Positions 10,745 through 21,654 of a stretch of 37,073 bases of DNA are shown in pieces. A program made the position numbers and the translations under genes. Under the pieces are notes generated by a model that was not told where the DNA came from, searched no databases, and saw only the letters and a program-made list of their open reading frames with translations. This DNA comes from Penium margaritaceum (Eukaryota; Streptophyta; Zygnematophyceae; Desmidiales; Peniaceae): contig SZWC01001176.1 in the NCBI GenBank assembly GCA_023375785.1, positions 191,030 to 228,102 of the forward strand, in the 5' to 3' direction. The first letter of the stretch is position 1; each line of letters opens with the position of its first letter.

Positions 10745-12260
10745 ACCGAGCCTAGCAATGAAGTGCAAAGAGAGGAGAGAAAGTAGCTACTGCAGATGCC
10801 ACGATGACTGGGAGAATGCCAAGTCTAAGGGGAGGTGTGAACAGAGGACAGTGCACTGGAGAGTGTAGTGGCTGCTGCTACTGATATTGTTGCTACTATG
10901 TCTAATGCGACGGCAACCTGTGTAACGATGTTGACTAAAGCCACTCGAAGGGGCTTCCAATTGATTGCAGTAGTGGTGCATTTCTCAATGGCTCACCCAG
11001 CAGCACTGCTAGCAGGTGCACGAGCGGCGTGTGTAGTTATAGTAAATGTGGAGGAAATAGTTATTGGTAATATTGGATGTAGAGTTACCCTCAAGGATAC
11101 CTAGCTCTTACTGATATACAGTACCAAAGTTTGGGACAGCCAATGGACACCTTTGGTGAAGAGTGTGGAGCACAAGGATCATGGATGTGGGTGGGTAGAA
11201 CACGTCGCATTCAGGTGAACTGAATCAAAACACGTTTTTGTTAGTTATCATAGTGATATTACATCATATTCTTATTTCATATGATCTAAGCTTTCCAACG
11301 CATCCAAGCACGTCCAAATCGGAGCTGTAGAACTCCTGCTACGGCCATCGAAGTAATACTTGATGGAGCCGTCCACCTTGCCTTGCACGCTAGAGAACGG
11401 GAGGCGCTTCGACGATGACCCGTCAGAGCGCCTTTCCTCGCCCATAAGTCAAGGAGAAGTTCACCTTGTTCAAGGAGGTCCCTCGGGTTTCTTCATTCAT
11501 GGCCCTGGTGCATTTGGAGCTCGTTGGAGACGAACTCGGATCACTGGTGGTGGATTATCCCGCCACCTATAAGGGGTACAAGATTCCACCCGCCCAACAC
11601 CCAAACTTTGGGCTAGGCTAAATTTTTGAATACTAACTCAAATCGAGCAATTCAAAGCTTGATCTTGCATAGAAATCTCCATAGAATCCAAATCTAAATT
11701 CATATCAGGTTTTCGACCACTCCTCAGTGGAAGAACCAGGGAGTGCGATCAACGACACTCATGGCAAGGGGCACACCATGTCAACAATAGTAGCACTGGA
11801 AACAAGTGCAATTCAAAAGACAGAAAGAATTTCAGAGGGTTTAGATGAAGCTGACTTGGAGCCAAAGGCTTCTGGAGATGTAGTGTGATGAGGGACAGAA
11901 GACCTATGGACTGTTGTTGCCACTGATGATGTCGTCCCACGAGGGGCGACACGCCGACTCTGTCGACGTGTTCTATGGGCAACGGTTTGGCTTACACGTG
12001 ATTGAAGAGATCTCTGATCCCGTACTGGCCCTGTTGTAAGTGCATTCTGCACCATTGAAGGGTCATCAGAAGAAAACATGTAGTAGGAAGCATAGTCTGT
12101 AGCGTCCTCTCACGTGTAGTCTGAAGTCCGATCATAGTCCTCACAAGGGTAGTACCCGCGGCTGCGACGGAGGAGTCGTAGCCACACCTCATGCTCCGCC
12201 CTCCTCTCATAATAGGCAACCTCGTCCTCAATGCGAGCGTGCTCATATGTGGCCGTGGAT
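10745..12260 (-). pseudogene. ORF-X, C1 copy (decayed, split)
   Basis: The front part, read leftward from 12260, matches the C2 copy: EDEVAYYERR against KDEFAYYRRE, CEDYDRTSDY against SEDYDLTAEY, then MVQNALTTGPVRDQRS against MVQNVPAAGPPRDQRP. The Ala/Thr-rich middle (11105-10860) shares ISSTFTITTHAARAPASS with ISSTSVATTCIAHAPAIT of C2. The C-terminal VIVASAVATFSPLFALHC (about 10750-10800) resembles Copia-D VLFSSIATVVAPLFALL. Several stops and at least one frameshift break it, and 0.7 kb of unrelated DNA separates the front from the middle. The function is unknown. Confidence 0.55.
11106..11800. other. Unassigned insert inside C1
   Basis: C2 has no equivalent of this stretch between the front and the middle of ORF-X. 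It has no long reading frame and no motif I recognise. AGCTTTCCAACGC at 11289-11301 is the reverse complement of a 13-mer in the gypsy 5' LTR (23350-23362), which hints at a solo LTR or LTR fragment in minus orientation. I found no clear terminal repeats or target duplication. Confidence 0.4.
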
Positions 12261-13217
12261 GAAGTTGGGATCACCTCACTAGTTGGAGGTGACGCTAGGG
12301 TGTTGGCTGTCCAGCAGCCTTTCTGGACAGCCGTTCAAAGCGCAGAGGTCAATGTTGCTACGGAGTCGACAAGAGGTGAAGAGATAGAGCTGTTATTTTT
12401 TTCTTCTGCAAGGGTGGTAGCGAAGGCCGCTGTCCACCCGCTGCTGCCACCGTGTCACTCTAGTGCTATCGCTACCACCACTGTTGTCATTGCTATGAAT
12501 ATTGTTGCTCTTGTGTCGTTTTCAAGCAACGGGAGAGATGCTTGCCGCTGGACTGTTGTTGCAACTATCGCTATCACCAATCACACTAACGCAACTATGA
12601 AGTTGCATATGCAAACGTGGCACCAGCTGCATTTGAGGCAGTTGCACCTGTAGTAGGTGGTGCAAATTCACCACGTGCACCACTATTGTAGTTGGTGTTG
12701 AAGGCGCCGATGTAGTGACCATGGTTGGAGCCCACGTGCAGATACACCTCGTGCCGATAGTCCCGCTGATGGTTCTGTGAAGCTGCAACAATCAAGGCGC
12801 ATGTGGATGAAGGCACTTTATTCAAAATGAGGCTGGAACTGGACCTCAGCCCCAGAACAAGGACAACGCTCTAGGGGCCACGGCTGCCATGGTTAGAGTG
12901 GTTACGGTCAATGTAGTCGACACAACAGGTGCAGATGCACCAGTTGTGACAAGGTTGTTGTAAAAAGGAGGGGGTGCAGAAACACTTCGTGGCATTCCCA
13001 CGCTGATGTTTGGGTTAGTTTTACAATGATCGATCAAGGTACCGGCGCATGCGGATGCAAGCTGCGTGCTATGGACAAAGCCATTGCTGAAAATACAGCA
13101 TATGTGATTTCTTCTACCGCCGCTAGGTCAAGGGAACGCCGTCGCGGTGGACCCAGCCCGGATCGAATGTGGGAGGAGAAATAGTCTCTTCCTGTTGTGA
13201 TAGGCATGGGTATCTTT

Positions 13218-13229
13218 GCTTTGATACCA
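13218..13229 (-). other. C1 primer-binding site
   Basis: The minus strand reads TGGTATCAAAGC, one mismatch from TGGTATCAGAGC, directly next to the LTR that starts at 13230. This fixes the orientation of C1. Confidence 0.8.
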
Positions 13230-14250
13230 GTAGGTGGCAGAGTGTTGCTAGTGCAGCACACGTAGCAAGAAAGGAAGCAATATGCACGCACATCACACCA
13301 TGGATGGAACAAGCTCGGTTCTTGGCGGCTCAAAATCTGAGAACAACAGTTGAAGAGGGAGTCACAGGACAGCGAGGTGTTACTAGCCGGTTGATCGGGC
13401 TACCCACGTGAATCACTTAACGTGGGGCCCGACCACCATCCCAGGATCGAACCTAATCGGTCGGCAGTGTGCCGCCTGTGACTACTCACACTCTGGAATA
13501 AACCGGGAGTGAGATCTCTTAGGATCAGCAGCCCAGCATCACATCTCATCAGTCTTGACTAAAACATGCATATCTACACATGTAACCACATCAACTACGA
13601 GCGTATGTGGACGCATGTCTCCCTACAGTGTTTTCTCCAATGTGTGCTAAGCAGAATGCACCTACACTCTTGAGCACAACTGAACATGATGTTGTGGGTG
13701 CCATTCTTGCACTTTGCTGAGATTCCAATGGTGCACGGTCCATGTATGTTCTTCTTGAGCTTTACTTCACTTTAGTCACCTGCAGTGCTGTGTGTCACAC
13801 TCATCGTAAGCATCCTAAGTCAAGAGGTCACTTGCATGTCTTACATCCATCACCAAAAACCAGTCGGCAGCGTACCGCCGGAGGTTTCTCACACTTCGGA
13901 ATAACCAGGACTGTGGTCTCGTAGGATGAGCAACCCAGGTTACACTTCAACAGTCCTACATAAACATGCATATCAGAAATACAAAATCTCACATTGACCA
14001 CGAGCATATGTGGATGCATGTCTCACTGAGATGTGATGCTCAATGTTTGCTATCACATCCTAAACATGTTCTGTCAAACAGCAATGATGCTCTCAAGCAC
14101 AACTTAACATGATGTTGCAGGCACCAATGTTACACTCGACTGAGACGCGAGTGGCGCGTGGTCCATCAAGGAGGAGAGTGTGTGTTTGAGCAAAGTCCAA
14201 AGGTCACTTGCATGTCTTACAGCCATAATAAAAAATGACCCCCGGCACCA
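13230..14250 (-). repeat. Right C-family LTR of C1, with tandem repeats
   Basis: 13230-13455 matches both copies of the 226-bp unit in the middle LTR. 13456-13742 matches 10190-10500. A further copy of that second part lies at 13860-14166 and is flanked on both sides by GTCACTTGCATGTCTTACA (13827 and 14206), giving a repeat period near 380 bp. The end next to the primer site resembles the end of the Copia-D LTR (CATCCATGG and GCTTCCT blocks), and the GAGTAG, CGGC and CCGA blocks match as well, so the two families are related. The outer (right) end is not certain. Confidence 0.6.
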
Positions 14251-14289
14251 TAGGATGCCTTGGTCTGTCCCAAATATGGATGTGGATTA

Positions 14290-14406
14290 TGGGGGAGTTG
14301 CCTTCATGTTCCATATGTTCATCCTTAAGGGGCCACCAGGCCGGATTGATTATGTGCCTCAGTGAGTAGCCGCCATCGGTATTTGCGGAGTGGTCAGGCT
14401 TCACCC
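14290..14406 (+). repeat. Copia-D family LTR fragment, left of Copia-B
   Basis: TGTTCATCCTTAAGGGGCC and the downstream GAGTAGCCGCC match TGTTGATCCTTAGGGGGCC and GAGTAGCCGCC in the Copia-D LTR near 29866-29920. The fragment continues on the other side of Copia-B at 22511 (CCGGGTGGCGG against TCGGGTGGCAG). The similarity extends a little left of the TGTT, so the true LTR start is unknown. Confidence 0.6.
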
Positions 14407-15251
14407 TATTAGATTTTGCACACTTCTCATTGTGCTCTGTTGTGTCCTTCCGGCTTGTGTACATCGGCGTACAGATGTCGGCGTTTAGATGTCTAACGGT
14501 GAGACAGGACCCTGTTGGAGCGTCGACCGGTGGAACTGACGCACGCTGAGGTCTGCACACGTTTTACTGGAGCCTCTTCCCTCACGCGCCTGACGTGCTT
14601 AGCTCCATCAGTGGGCCTCCTCAGCAGTCACGCCGCCGGTCACTGCCTCCACAGACACTACCTGCATGCGTCTTGTGCCAGATCTGACTGCAGGGTTGCA
14701 CTTTGCAGCGTCATGTTCTGCTTAGGGTCCAAGTTTCAGATTATTCGGGCACCATTGTCGTCGGGGTCATTCTAGCCTAGACGTTCCCGGGGATTAGGCA
14801 GTCATAACTCCTTGCTGGTAATTCTCTGGATGATTCTGTCTGCACGACTGCGTTCGCAGCATGGGTATTTAGGTATGGTCCAGTTTTCAGGAAAAACGGA
14901 CGACGCCCGGGTTTGGGGCTGTTGACTGCCTGGCATGGCTCACCGAGAAAACTCAGCCTGCCAGGAAAATAGAGAATTTCATGATTGGTTGGTAACATGC
15001 ATAACAGGCTCTACAGAGCTGAGCTATGCCTAGTTTTGTGAGGGTTCTCTCAGTTGCTCTCATTCTCAGTTGCTAATCCATTCATTTTCAAATCTGTCTG
15101 CCTTTCTGGCGGTAACTCCTCAGCGCTCTGTTTTCTCTCACAATTCTCAGAGTAGCTAAAGGGGGCAGCAGTGCAAAGCAAAGAGCGTGTGGCCATGCCT
15201 ACTCCAACCACGTTGTAGCTCCAACAAGCCGCACAAGGATAGTTTCTAGCT
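14407..15251 (+). repeat. Copia-B 5' LTR
   Basis: The copy begins TATTAG, where the 3' LTR has TGTTAG (a G-to-A change), and ends TTCTAGCT next to the primer-binding site. The two LTRs align throughout, for example at GCACACTTCTCATTGTGCTC and CAGGAAAAACGGACGACGCC, with scattered substitutions. The 3' end is not the usual CA. Confidence 0.92.
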
Positions 15252-15264
15252 TGGTATCAGAGCC
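15252..15264 (+). other. Copia-B primer-binding site
   Basis: TGGTATCAGAGCC directly follows the LTR and is a perfect copy of the initiator tRNA-Met type of primer-binding site. Confidence 0.95.
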
Positions 15265-15729
15265 AAATCACACTAGAAGCAGTAGATCTAGGCAATAGTG
15301 AGGTGTACAGGTCCTAGTCAACGCCGGCGGTCCCAGTAACGCGCTCATGCAGGGAAAACTCTGCCGGGATTTTTCTGGCAGATTTAATCCACTGGATGGC
15401 GTCGTAAAAACGCTCCTGATGCGGGGGAAATGCTGCCAAAATTTTTCTGGTAGCACTGACTCTGCGACGGCGGTAACGTTGACGGACTCACGGCTGGCAA
15501 ACCGACGGGTGACGCTGTGACGATACCAACGCACGCGGCGATGGCACAACTGACAAGGGAAGTCCCTTGCCACCCTTCCCTTCTCTCCCTTGCTGCTGGT
15601 GTTGCGGCAGCAGCCAGCACCACAGCAGCAGTAGCACAGTTGTCATCGGCTGACATCACTACAGACGACCCTGCTGACAGCAATCAACCAAAAAAATAGA
15701 ATAAAAAACTCTAAAATCAAACTAGGGCC

Positions 15730-17700
15730 ATGGCTGAAAGCCTCAGTGGGGAGGGGTCCTCCTCTATTGGAGGACCCACTGGTCCTCCTTTCTTGTAGCA
15801 GCTACAGCAGTTGCAACAACAGTAGCAGTAACAGTAGTAGCTGCTACAATAGTAGTAACTATCGCTATCGCCACAATAGCAGCAGTAGCAGTAGTACCAG
15901 CAACCGCAGCAGCAGTTGCAACAACAACAACAGTTTTCATTGTAGCAACAGCAGCACATGCTACCGTTACCATAGCAGTAGTAGCAGCAGAAACACTAGC
16001 AACAATAGCAATGCCAATAGTAGTAGCAATAGCAACAGTAGCCATAGAAGCAATAACACCAACAGCATTAGCAGCAGCAGTAGTAGCAGCAGCAATAGCA
16101 GTAGTAGCAAGAGCCCGCAGGCTTTGTCATCAGCCCCACTGGCTCACCAGACCCCCTAGTCACCATTCAATAGTATCTTGTCGGCATTGATGCGGCAACT
16201 TGTAGCACTGCAGCCGTCGACACCACGAAGCCACGCAAGCGCCACCCCACCCTTCCTTCCTCTTGGGCATGAACGTCTCGCTATTTTTGCTGCCATGCAT
16301 TACTTTGCGTAGTAGCAGACCCAGCGCCAGCAGCAAATTGTGACTTCAATCCTTGGCCCCACTCTGTATGCCGGTCATAGGCCAAAGGACTTTGAGACCC
16401 CATCCCTGTTGCTCTAGGCTGGCGAGTAGTTCTGAAGCTGAGAGCTCAGCTTCCGCATCTGGACACGGGACGAGGGCATGTAGCCGTACTACACTCTCCT
16501 TTACGATCCCTCTTAGACAGACCAATGGAATGATGTGCTTCGCGTCGTATGCGTCCTTGTCCCGGTCGTCCCTCCAACTGCACGCCTCACCATCGAGCCC
16601 TTCCTAGGCGACTTCATCACTAGCGGGACTCCATACCCCGCAATTTCTTGGCACATCCTGACGCGCTCCCATCTCCTCTCCAGTTAGGCCAAGACTAGCC
16701 GTATTCTCAGGGAGTTTAAATCCCTACACATGGGGAAGCATGGCTCTGTGACCTTCTATTGCGAGCGAGTGGAGGATATCCTCCGGAGCCTTGGCAACGT
16801 TGCTCCACCTTCTCTCGCCACACTCCTGACCATCAAGCATGGTGGCATTGACGTGTTCACCGACATATTTGTACACTACACCCAGGACGTCCTCACCGCG
16901 ATGGCGGCCCAGGGCACCCTCATGCCCTAGGCATACACGTTGTTCCTCAGGATTGAGGAGGCTCGTCTAGAGTCACGCGTCTAGCGCACAAAGGCCCTCT
17001 CCTCCCCTGTAGTCATCTCTGTAGCTGTCGCTACCCCCATAGCATTTGCGTCCACCGACTCCTCATCATCAGGGAAGAAGAACCGCAAGGGAAAACAGGG
17101 CAAAGGCTAGCAATAGCAGCCGATTGGATCCAATAGCAGTGGCCTGCTCTGTCACAACTGTGGCCAGCCAGGTCGCGGGTGGTACATGTGCCTACTCCCG
17201 ATGTACAAGGCACGTGGCATTGCTACCATGCGTTGCCAACATGAGCACTGTCTCGCTACTGCTATCGTAGCAATTGCCGTCCCTGATGCCTCCAGCCCGT
17301 CCGGCAGCTCCACTCCACCGACGGTCGCACCGGTCCTCCCATCCCCGGCCTTGTAGTAGTACCATCCGTAGTCGTCGGTACCACTCCTTCCGTCACCGAC
17401 GTAGTCCTCCTCCTTTCTGGGCTCCGGTGCCATCACACCACAGTTGGTTTACAGCCCTAGGCCCTCCACGCATGAGCGCCATTTGGAGTAGTTCATCGTG
17501 CTCCAGCTCGGCCTGCCTCACCCTCCTCCTAAGAAAGTGCGAGTTGCATCACCGTCTATTTGTTTGCCTTGCGTGGCATGACAAGGACTGAGCTATGGAC
17601 GTGTCCTACTTCCTCGTCTATCCCCTCCTCTCCCATTCCATCCCCTCGCATTCCTTTCTGTGATGATATCACATAGCTAGAAGACTGGCAGTCTCGGGTT
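15730..17700 (+). pseudogene. Copia-B gag remnant with TAG-riddled frame
   Basis: A plausible start is the ATG at 15730 (MAESLSGEGSSS), followed by a low-complexity run and a frame change of one. From about 16140 a single frame can be followed for some 1.5 kb. It reads RQLVALQPSTP, LGHERLAIFAAMHYFA, DFITSGTPYPAISWHIL, FYCERVEDILRSLGN and LFLRIEEARLESRV, and ends in a zinc knuckle CHNCGQPGRGWYMC (17150-17191) whose His is Arg. It is broken by 18 TAG, 3 TGA and no TAA. Nearly all TAG codons fall where Gln fits (for example TAG and CAG alternate in a Gln-rich stretch at 16310-16340 and again at 17108-17119). Gag forms the particle and binds RNA. Confidence 0.75.
15796..16115 (+). repeat. CAG/TAG/CAA trinucleotide low-complexity run
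   Basis: About 320 bp consist mostly of CAG, TAG, CAA and TAA triplets. In the frame of the ATG at 15730 this is a Gln run with stops. In the next frame it is a fully open Ser/Asn run (15746-16159) that leads into the conserved part of gag, and on the minus strand it is an open Ala/Val/Thr run. The likely origin is an expanded CAG-type repeat in the gag N-terminus. Confidence 0.85.
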
Positions 17701-17742
17701 GTCCCCTCGTCCATCGAGTCCACGTCCCTCGCCCACTGTCTC

Positions 17743-19020
17743 GTGTCGGTTAGCGACCTGGCGACCCCGGTCCAGGATCCTTTTGAAACCTGGATCATTG
17801 ACACTAGGGCCACGTACCACGTGGCGGCCTCGCACAAGGCCACCAGTATGCTTGGTCCCGTTGTCGATGTGTCCGGTGTCTGGACGGGCTCTGGCCAGGT
17901 GTTACCTGTCCGCAGTGTCAATGCCATTCATTTCTGTGGTCCCGTTGGGGACGTCTTTGTGGCAGATGTCCTCCTCGTCCCTAGTCTTAAGCTCAACCTC
18001 ATGTCCGTCACTGTCCTCAACTACATAAGCATGGAAGTTTTGCACTCACGTGGTGTTGGTAATATGTCATTGCGTCCGTCCGGTTGTGTTGTCCTGCACT
18101 CCACAGCTTGTGGCAGCCTGTGGTATGTCCCTCGTCTATCCTCCCCATCGGCCGACACAAACCACGTGTTGTCATCAGCGTGCTCTCCACAGCACACCCG
18201 CCTTCTACACCGTCACCTCTTCTACGTCCACTCGGTTGTCATCAACAACATGCTTCGCACCCATCAGGCCAAGGGTCTTGACCCCGCCTCCTTTCCCTTC
18301 TCATGTCCCACTGAGGGTATTGACTATACTCAGGGGAATATGCACTACTCCAATTTTCCCCTGTCCTCCTCCCGTATATCCGCCCCTCTGGACTTGATCC
18401 ACTCTGATGTCATGGGCCTCCTTCCCACGGAGCCTGTTAGGGAGCACGGTCTCTATTTCCTCACCCTCATCGATGACTACTCCCGCTATCGTTAGGTTTT
18501 TTGCCTTCAGCCAAAGAGCGATGTCGCTCCCACCAATCGGGACTAGCTTGTCGGTGCAGAACGCGAGTGTGGTCATCCTCTTCGTCGTTTTCACTTGGAT
18601 TATGGTGGTGAGTTCATGGGCAAGACCATGACCTTCCTCGCCTTTGACGGGATCCATCATGAAACGTCCACACCTTACACGCCCGTCTAGAACAACGTCT
18701 CCGAGAGGTGGAATCGTACCATGGTCAACGACGTGTGCACTATGCGGGTCGCATCCGGTCTCTCCGATGGGTTTTACTTCGAGGCCATGGCCTACATGAC
18801 ATGGGTCTGGAACCGGATTCCCCACGAATCCCTTCCTTGCCAGTCCACGCTATACCAGCACCGGTGTGGTGAGCGGGCTGGCCTCTGCTCGGCTCGCGTC
18901 TGGGGCTTTGTGGCCATTGTATGGTTGCCCGTCCCGCAGCAAGGCAACAAGCTCGCCCCTCGCAAGCTTCCCTACACCTTCCTTGGCATCTTGTGTCAGA
19001 CCAAAGTCTGGCGCTTTTAG
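17743..19020 (+). pseudogene. Copia-B protease and integrase remnant
   Basis: The protease signature reads WIIDTRATYHV, with the Asp at 17800-17802 and Arg in place of the usual Gly of the D-S/T-G triplet. The frame then stays open to 18495. The pre-integrase zinc region keeps the His side (HTRLLHRHLFYVH, 18195-18235), but the second Cys pair has changed (TEGIDYTQGNMH). Integrase core motifs are LDLIHSDVMGLLP (18391), LIDDYSRYR followed by a TAG where Trp is usual (18468-18497), LDYGGEF (18594) and NNVSERWNRTM (18691), the last preceded by TAG at the conserved Gln. It ends with YFEAMAYMTWVWNRIPHE and PYTFLGIL. The catalytic Asp and Glu motifs are recognisable, though the frame shifts once. 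Confidence 0.85.
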
Positions 19021-19179
19021 GATCCCTCTCGATACTGCATCGTCAAGTCTCGAGATGCCCTCTTCTTTGAGGAGCTATCTCCCTGCGACCTCGTTCGCTC
19101 CAGCTTGTCGATGTCCCTCCCGTCGCTTGGGGGAGTGGTGAGTCCCTCCTCCATCCTGCCGCTTTCGGGCGACACATTG

Positions 19180-19527
19180 CCTTCACCCGTTGGCCCCTCC
19201 AGGCCGGCAGCCCCACCTTCACCCGTTGACCCCTCCGTGCCAGTAGCGCCACCTGCACCCATTGGTCGCTTCGGGCCTGCAGCCACATCTGCACCCGTTG
19301 GCCCCTCCAGGCCGGCAGTCGAGCCTGTACCCATTGGCCCCTCCAGGCCGGCAGCCCCACCTGCACCCGCTGGCCCCTCCGGGCCGGTCGCCCAGTCCGC
19401 ATTCGCTGGCCCCCCTGGGCCAGCCGCACTGTCCGTTTCCACTGGTTCCTCCGAGGCAACCGCCCCGTCCGCGTCCGCTGGCCCCTCCAGGCCGACCTCC
19501 TCGTCTGCGTCAGCTGGGCCCACCTGG
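19180..19527 (+). repeat. 36-bp minisatellite, Pro/Ala-rich hinge
   Basis: Nine full units of 36 bp and one partial unit encode a 12-residue repeat of the type PSPVGPSRPAAP, always in frame. Copia pol proteins usually have a variable Ser/Pro-rich linker between integrase and RT, and this one has grown by tandem duplication. Units differ by several substitutions each, so the array is not recent. Confidence 0.9.
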
Positions 19528-20039
19528 GTCGACAGCACCTTCCGTTTCAGTTGGACCGTCAGGAGCCACCCTCTCACTGCCCTAGGACGCGCCTGGGACA
19601 CCAACTGACTTGCTCCCAACCGCCCCCTGTCTTCCGCCTCCCGCCTTGCCACGCTACACGCGTGGCCCAGGCAGCAGCCTCTGATTAAGGCCATCAGTGA
19701 GTACACAGGCCATCGCATCAAACCTCCTCGTGCTACGACACCCTGTCGTCCCACAAGTCTCCTCGTCTCCCTGCAGACCCACCCCCACAATTGTGAGTGG
19801 GGACCTTGGCACCAAGGACCTCGACCTGGCCACATTGACTGTTGTCGTAGATCTCCATCCGGGCTCTGCACTGTGCTATGTCATGCTCCATCACGAGCAC
19901 AAACACGCTGTTATGTTCGCGCTAACATGCATACCACCTAGGGCTCGGGACGCACATACCCTTGATATTTGCTCCACGGTATGGCCAGAGGACCCAGCCA
20001 CCCTGTGTGAGGCTTGTGCTTCCCCTTAGGCCGCACACT

Positions 20040-21549
20040 GTGATGCCGCATGTGCCGACGATCTTGCCGTCATCCGGCAGCATCAATTTTATGATCTTGT
20101 TGACCTCCCCCCCAGATGCAAGACCATCGGCACCAAGTGGGTCTTCTGGCACAAATGGAAGCCCAATGGCTCCTTGGACAAGTACAAGGCCCGTCTTACG
20201 GCCAAGGGGTTTGCTCAAGTCCCTAGGGTTGACTATGACCAGATCTTTGCTCTGGTCGGTCAGTTCTCCACTAGCCAGGTGTTGTTTGGTCTGGTTGCCC
20301 AGCACGGGTGGGAACTACATCAGATGGACGTGAGTAACACCTTCCTCCATGGCTCACTAGAGGGTAAAAAACTCTACGTGGTACAGTCTCCATGTTTCGA
20401 CGACGGCACTGGCAAGATCTGGCGACTGCAAAAGGTCCTCTATGGCCTAGAACAATTGCCTCGCTGCTAGAACAAGGATATTAGTCGCACGCTTCTTCAC
20501 GGTGGCCTCCTTCATAACACCACAAACCCCACACCATTCATCAGCCCGAGAGGCCAGCCCTTCATCACTTTCCTAGTCTACATAGACGGCCTCCTAATTG
20601 GATTTCCAGACACAGCTATCATTTAGCACGTAAAGGACCTGATCCATGCCACCTACCAGATGAAGGACCTTGGGCCTGCCTAAGTGTTCCTGGGTGTGGA
20701 GTTGGAGCATGACCGCTCCTAGGATGTCCTGCACATCCACCAAGCTGCCTACGTCCAGACCCTGGCCGCTCGCTTCATCGAGTTTCTGCCTCTCGTGCCG
20801 AGCGCATCCTCACCCATATTTCTCGATGGCCAAGCAAAGTTGAATAGCCTAGAACTAGCCATTGTGAGGGAGCCAGTCGACGTGACCACGTATCTGCGAT
20901 TCGTCAAGTCACTGATGTACCTGGCGACAATGACGTGGCCAAACATCGAGTTCACTGTCAATCTCTGTGATAGTTCTCCCAGAGATTGACGCGTCACCTC
21001 CATTTTAAGGCCATGATCTATGTACTTTGCTATGTCATCTCAACTCCACAACGATGCCTAATGTACCTTTGACAGTCATTCGTCGTCGTAGTGGGCTACA
21101 CTGACAATGACCAGGCTGGCAGCAAAGACGGCAAGAGCTGCTCTGGCTGGATCTTCCTTATTGGAGGCACGGTTGTGTCCTAGTGCAATGACAAGCAGGA
21201 CTACATTGCACGCAACACTACTGAGACTGAGTATGTGGCCTTTGGTTCTTGCGAGTGTGAGAGCATGTGGTTGCGTCATCTGGTGTCCGAGTTATGTCAG
21301 TTTGTTGGGTCCATCATGTTGCGCTATGACAATGAGAGTGCCAAGGCCATCGCCGACAATGACGAAGTTCATCACACATGCACAAAGCACATACATGTTG
21401 CGTATCACTATGTATGTTTGTTGTTGCATGACGGCAGCGTCAGCATCTTGTGGGTTGAGACAGCACGGCAGTTCGCTGACTTCTCGTCCAAGGCACTGAA
21501 GTGTAACTCATTCAAGAAGGCTATGAGTGTGGTCGGTGTCCGTCCGTGA
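20040..21549 (+). pseudogene. Copia-B reverse transcriptase and RNase H remnant
   Basis: RT motifs in order: GTKWVFWHKWKPNGSLDKYK and ARLTAKGFAQVP (20130-20225), HQMDVSNTFLHG (20317-20352), KVLYGLEQLPRC with TAG at the usual Trp (20434-20470), and the catalytic site YIDG (20579-20590) where YVDD is expected; the last Asp codon GAC has become GGC. HQAAYVQTLA and KSLMYLATMT follow. RNase H shows YTDNDQAGSKDGKSCSGW (21093), TTETEYVAFGSCE (21218) and YDNESAKAIAD (21326), then RQFADFSSKAL near the end. The frame ends at a TGA (21547-21549), about 110 bp before the 3' LTR. The YIDG change and the stops make it inactive. Confidence 0.88.
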
Positions 21550-21654
21550 CCTGCCCTCTCTGCCCCTACCTGCGTATTGCTTGTCCTCAGGGAGTCTTGC
21601 TTGTCTCATGGATATGCTCGATGCTCGTCCATGTGCACTACACCTGTAAGTCAT

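Larger units (their letters stand above)
10531..13229 (-). mobile_element. C1 non-autonomous LTR element, internal region
   Basis: The internal region reads leftward from the primer-binding site at 13218-13229 to about 10531. It carries a decayed ORF-X (about 10745-11105 and 11813-12260) and an unassigned insert at about 11106-11800. Between 12260 and 13217 the minus strand gives Ala/Thr/Ser/Val-rich text similar in character to 8647-9728 of C2. No gag, protease, integrase or RT motif appears, so the element would depend on other elements for movement. Confidence 0.65.

Noticed and set aside
15764..16045. Minus-strand Ala/Val/Thr-rich frame with membrane-like look
   Set aside because: It is the complement of the CAG/TAG repeat; the hydrophobicity is a product of the triplet repeat.
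15746..16159. CRISPR or satellite array in the CAG/TAG region
   Set aside because: There are no spaced identical repeats; it is a trinucleotide low-complexity run within a gag gene.
19017..19871. 284-codon minus-strand open frame rich in Gly/Ala repeats
   Set aside because: It is the reverse of the Pro/Ala minisatellite hinge of Copia-B; the repeat keeps all frames open.
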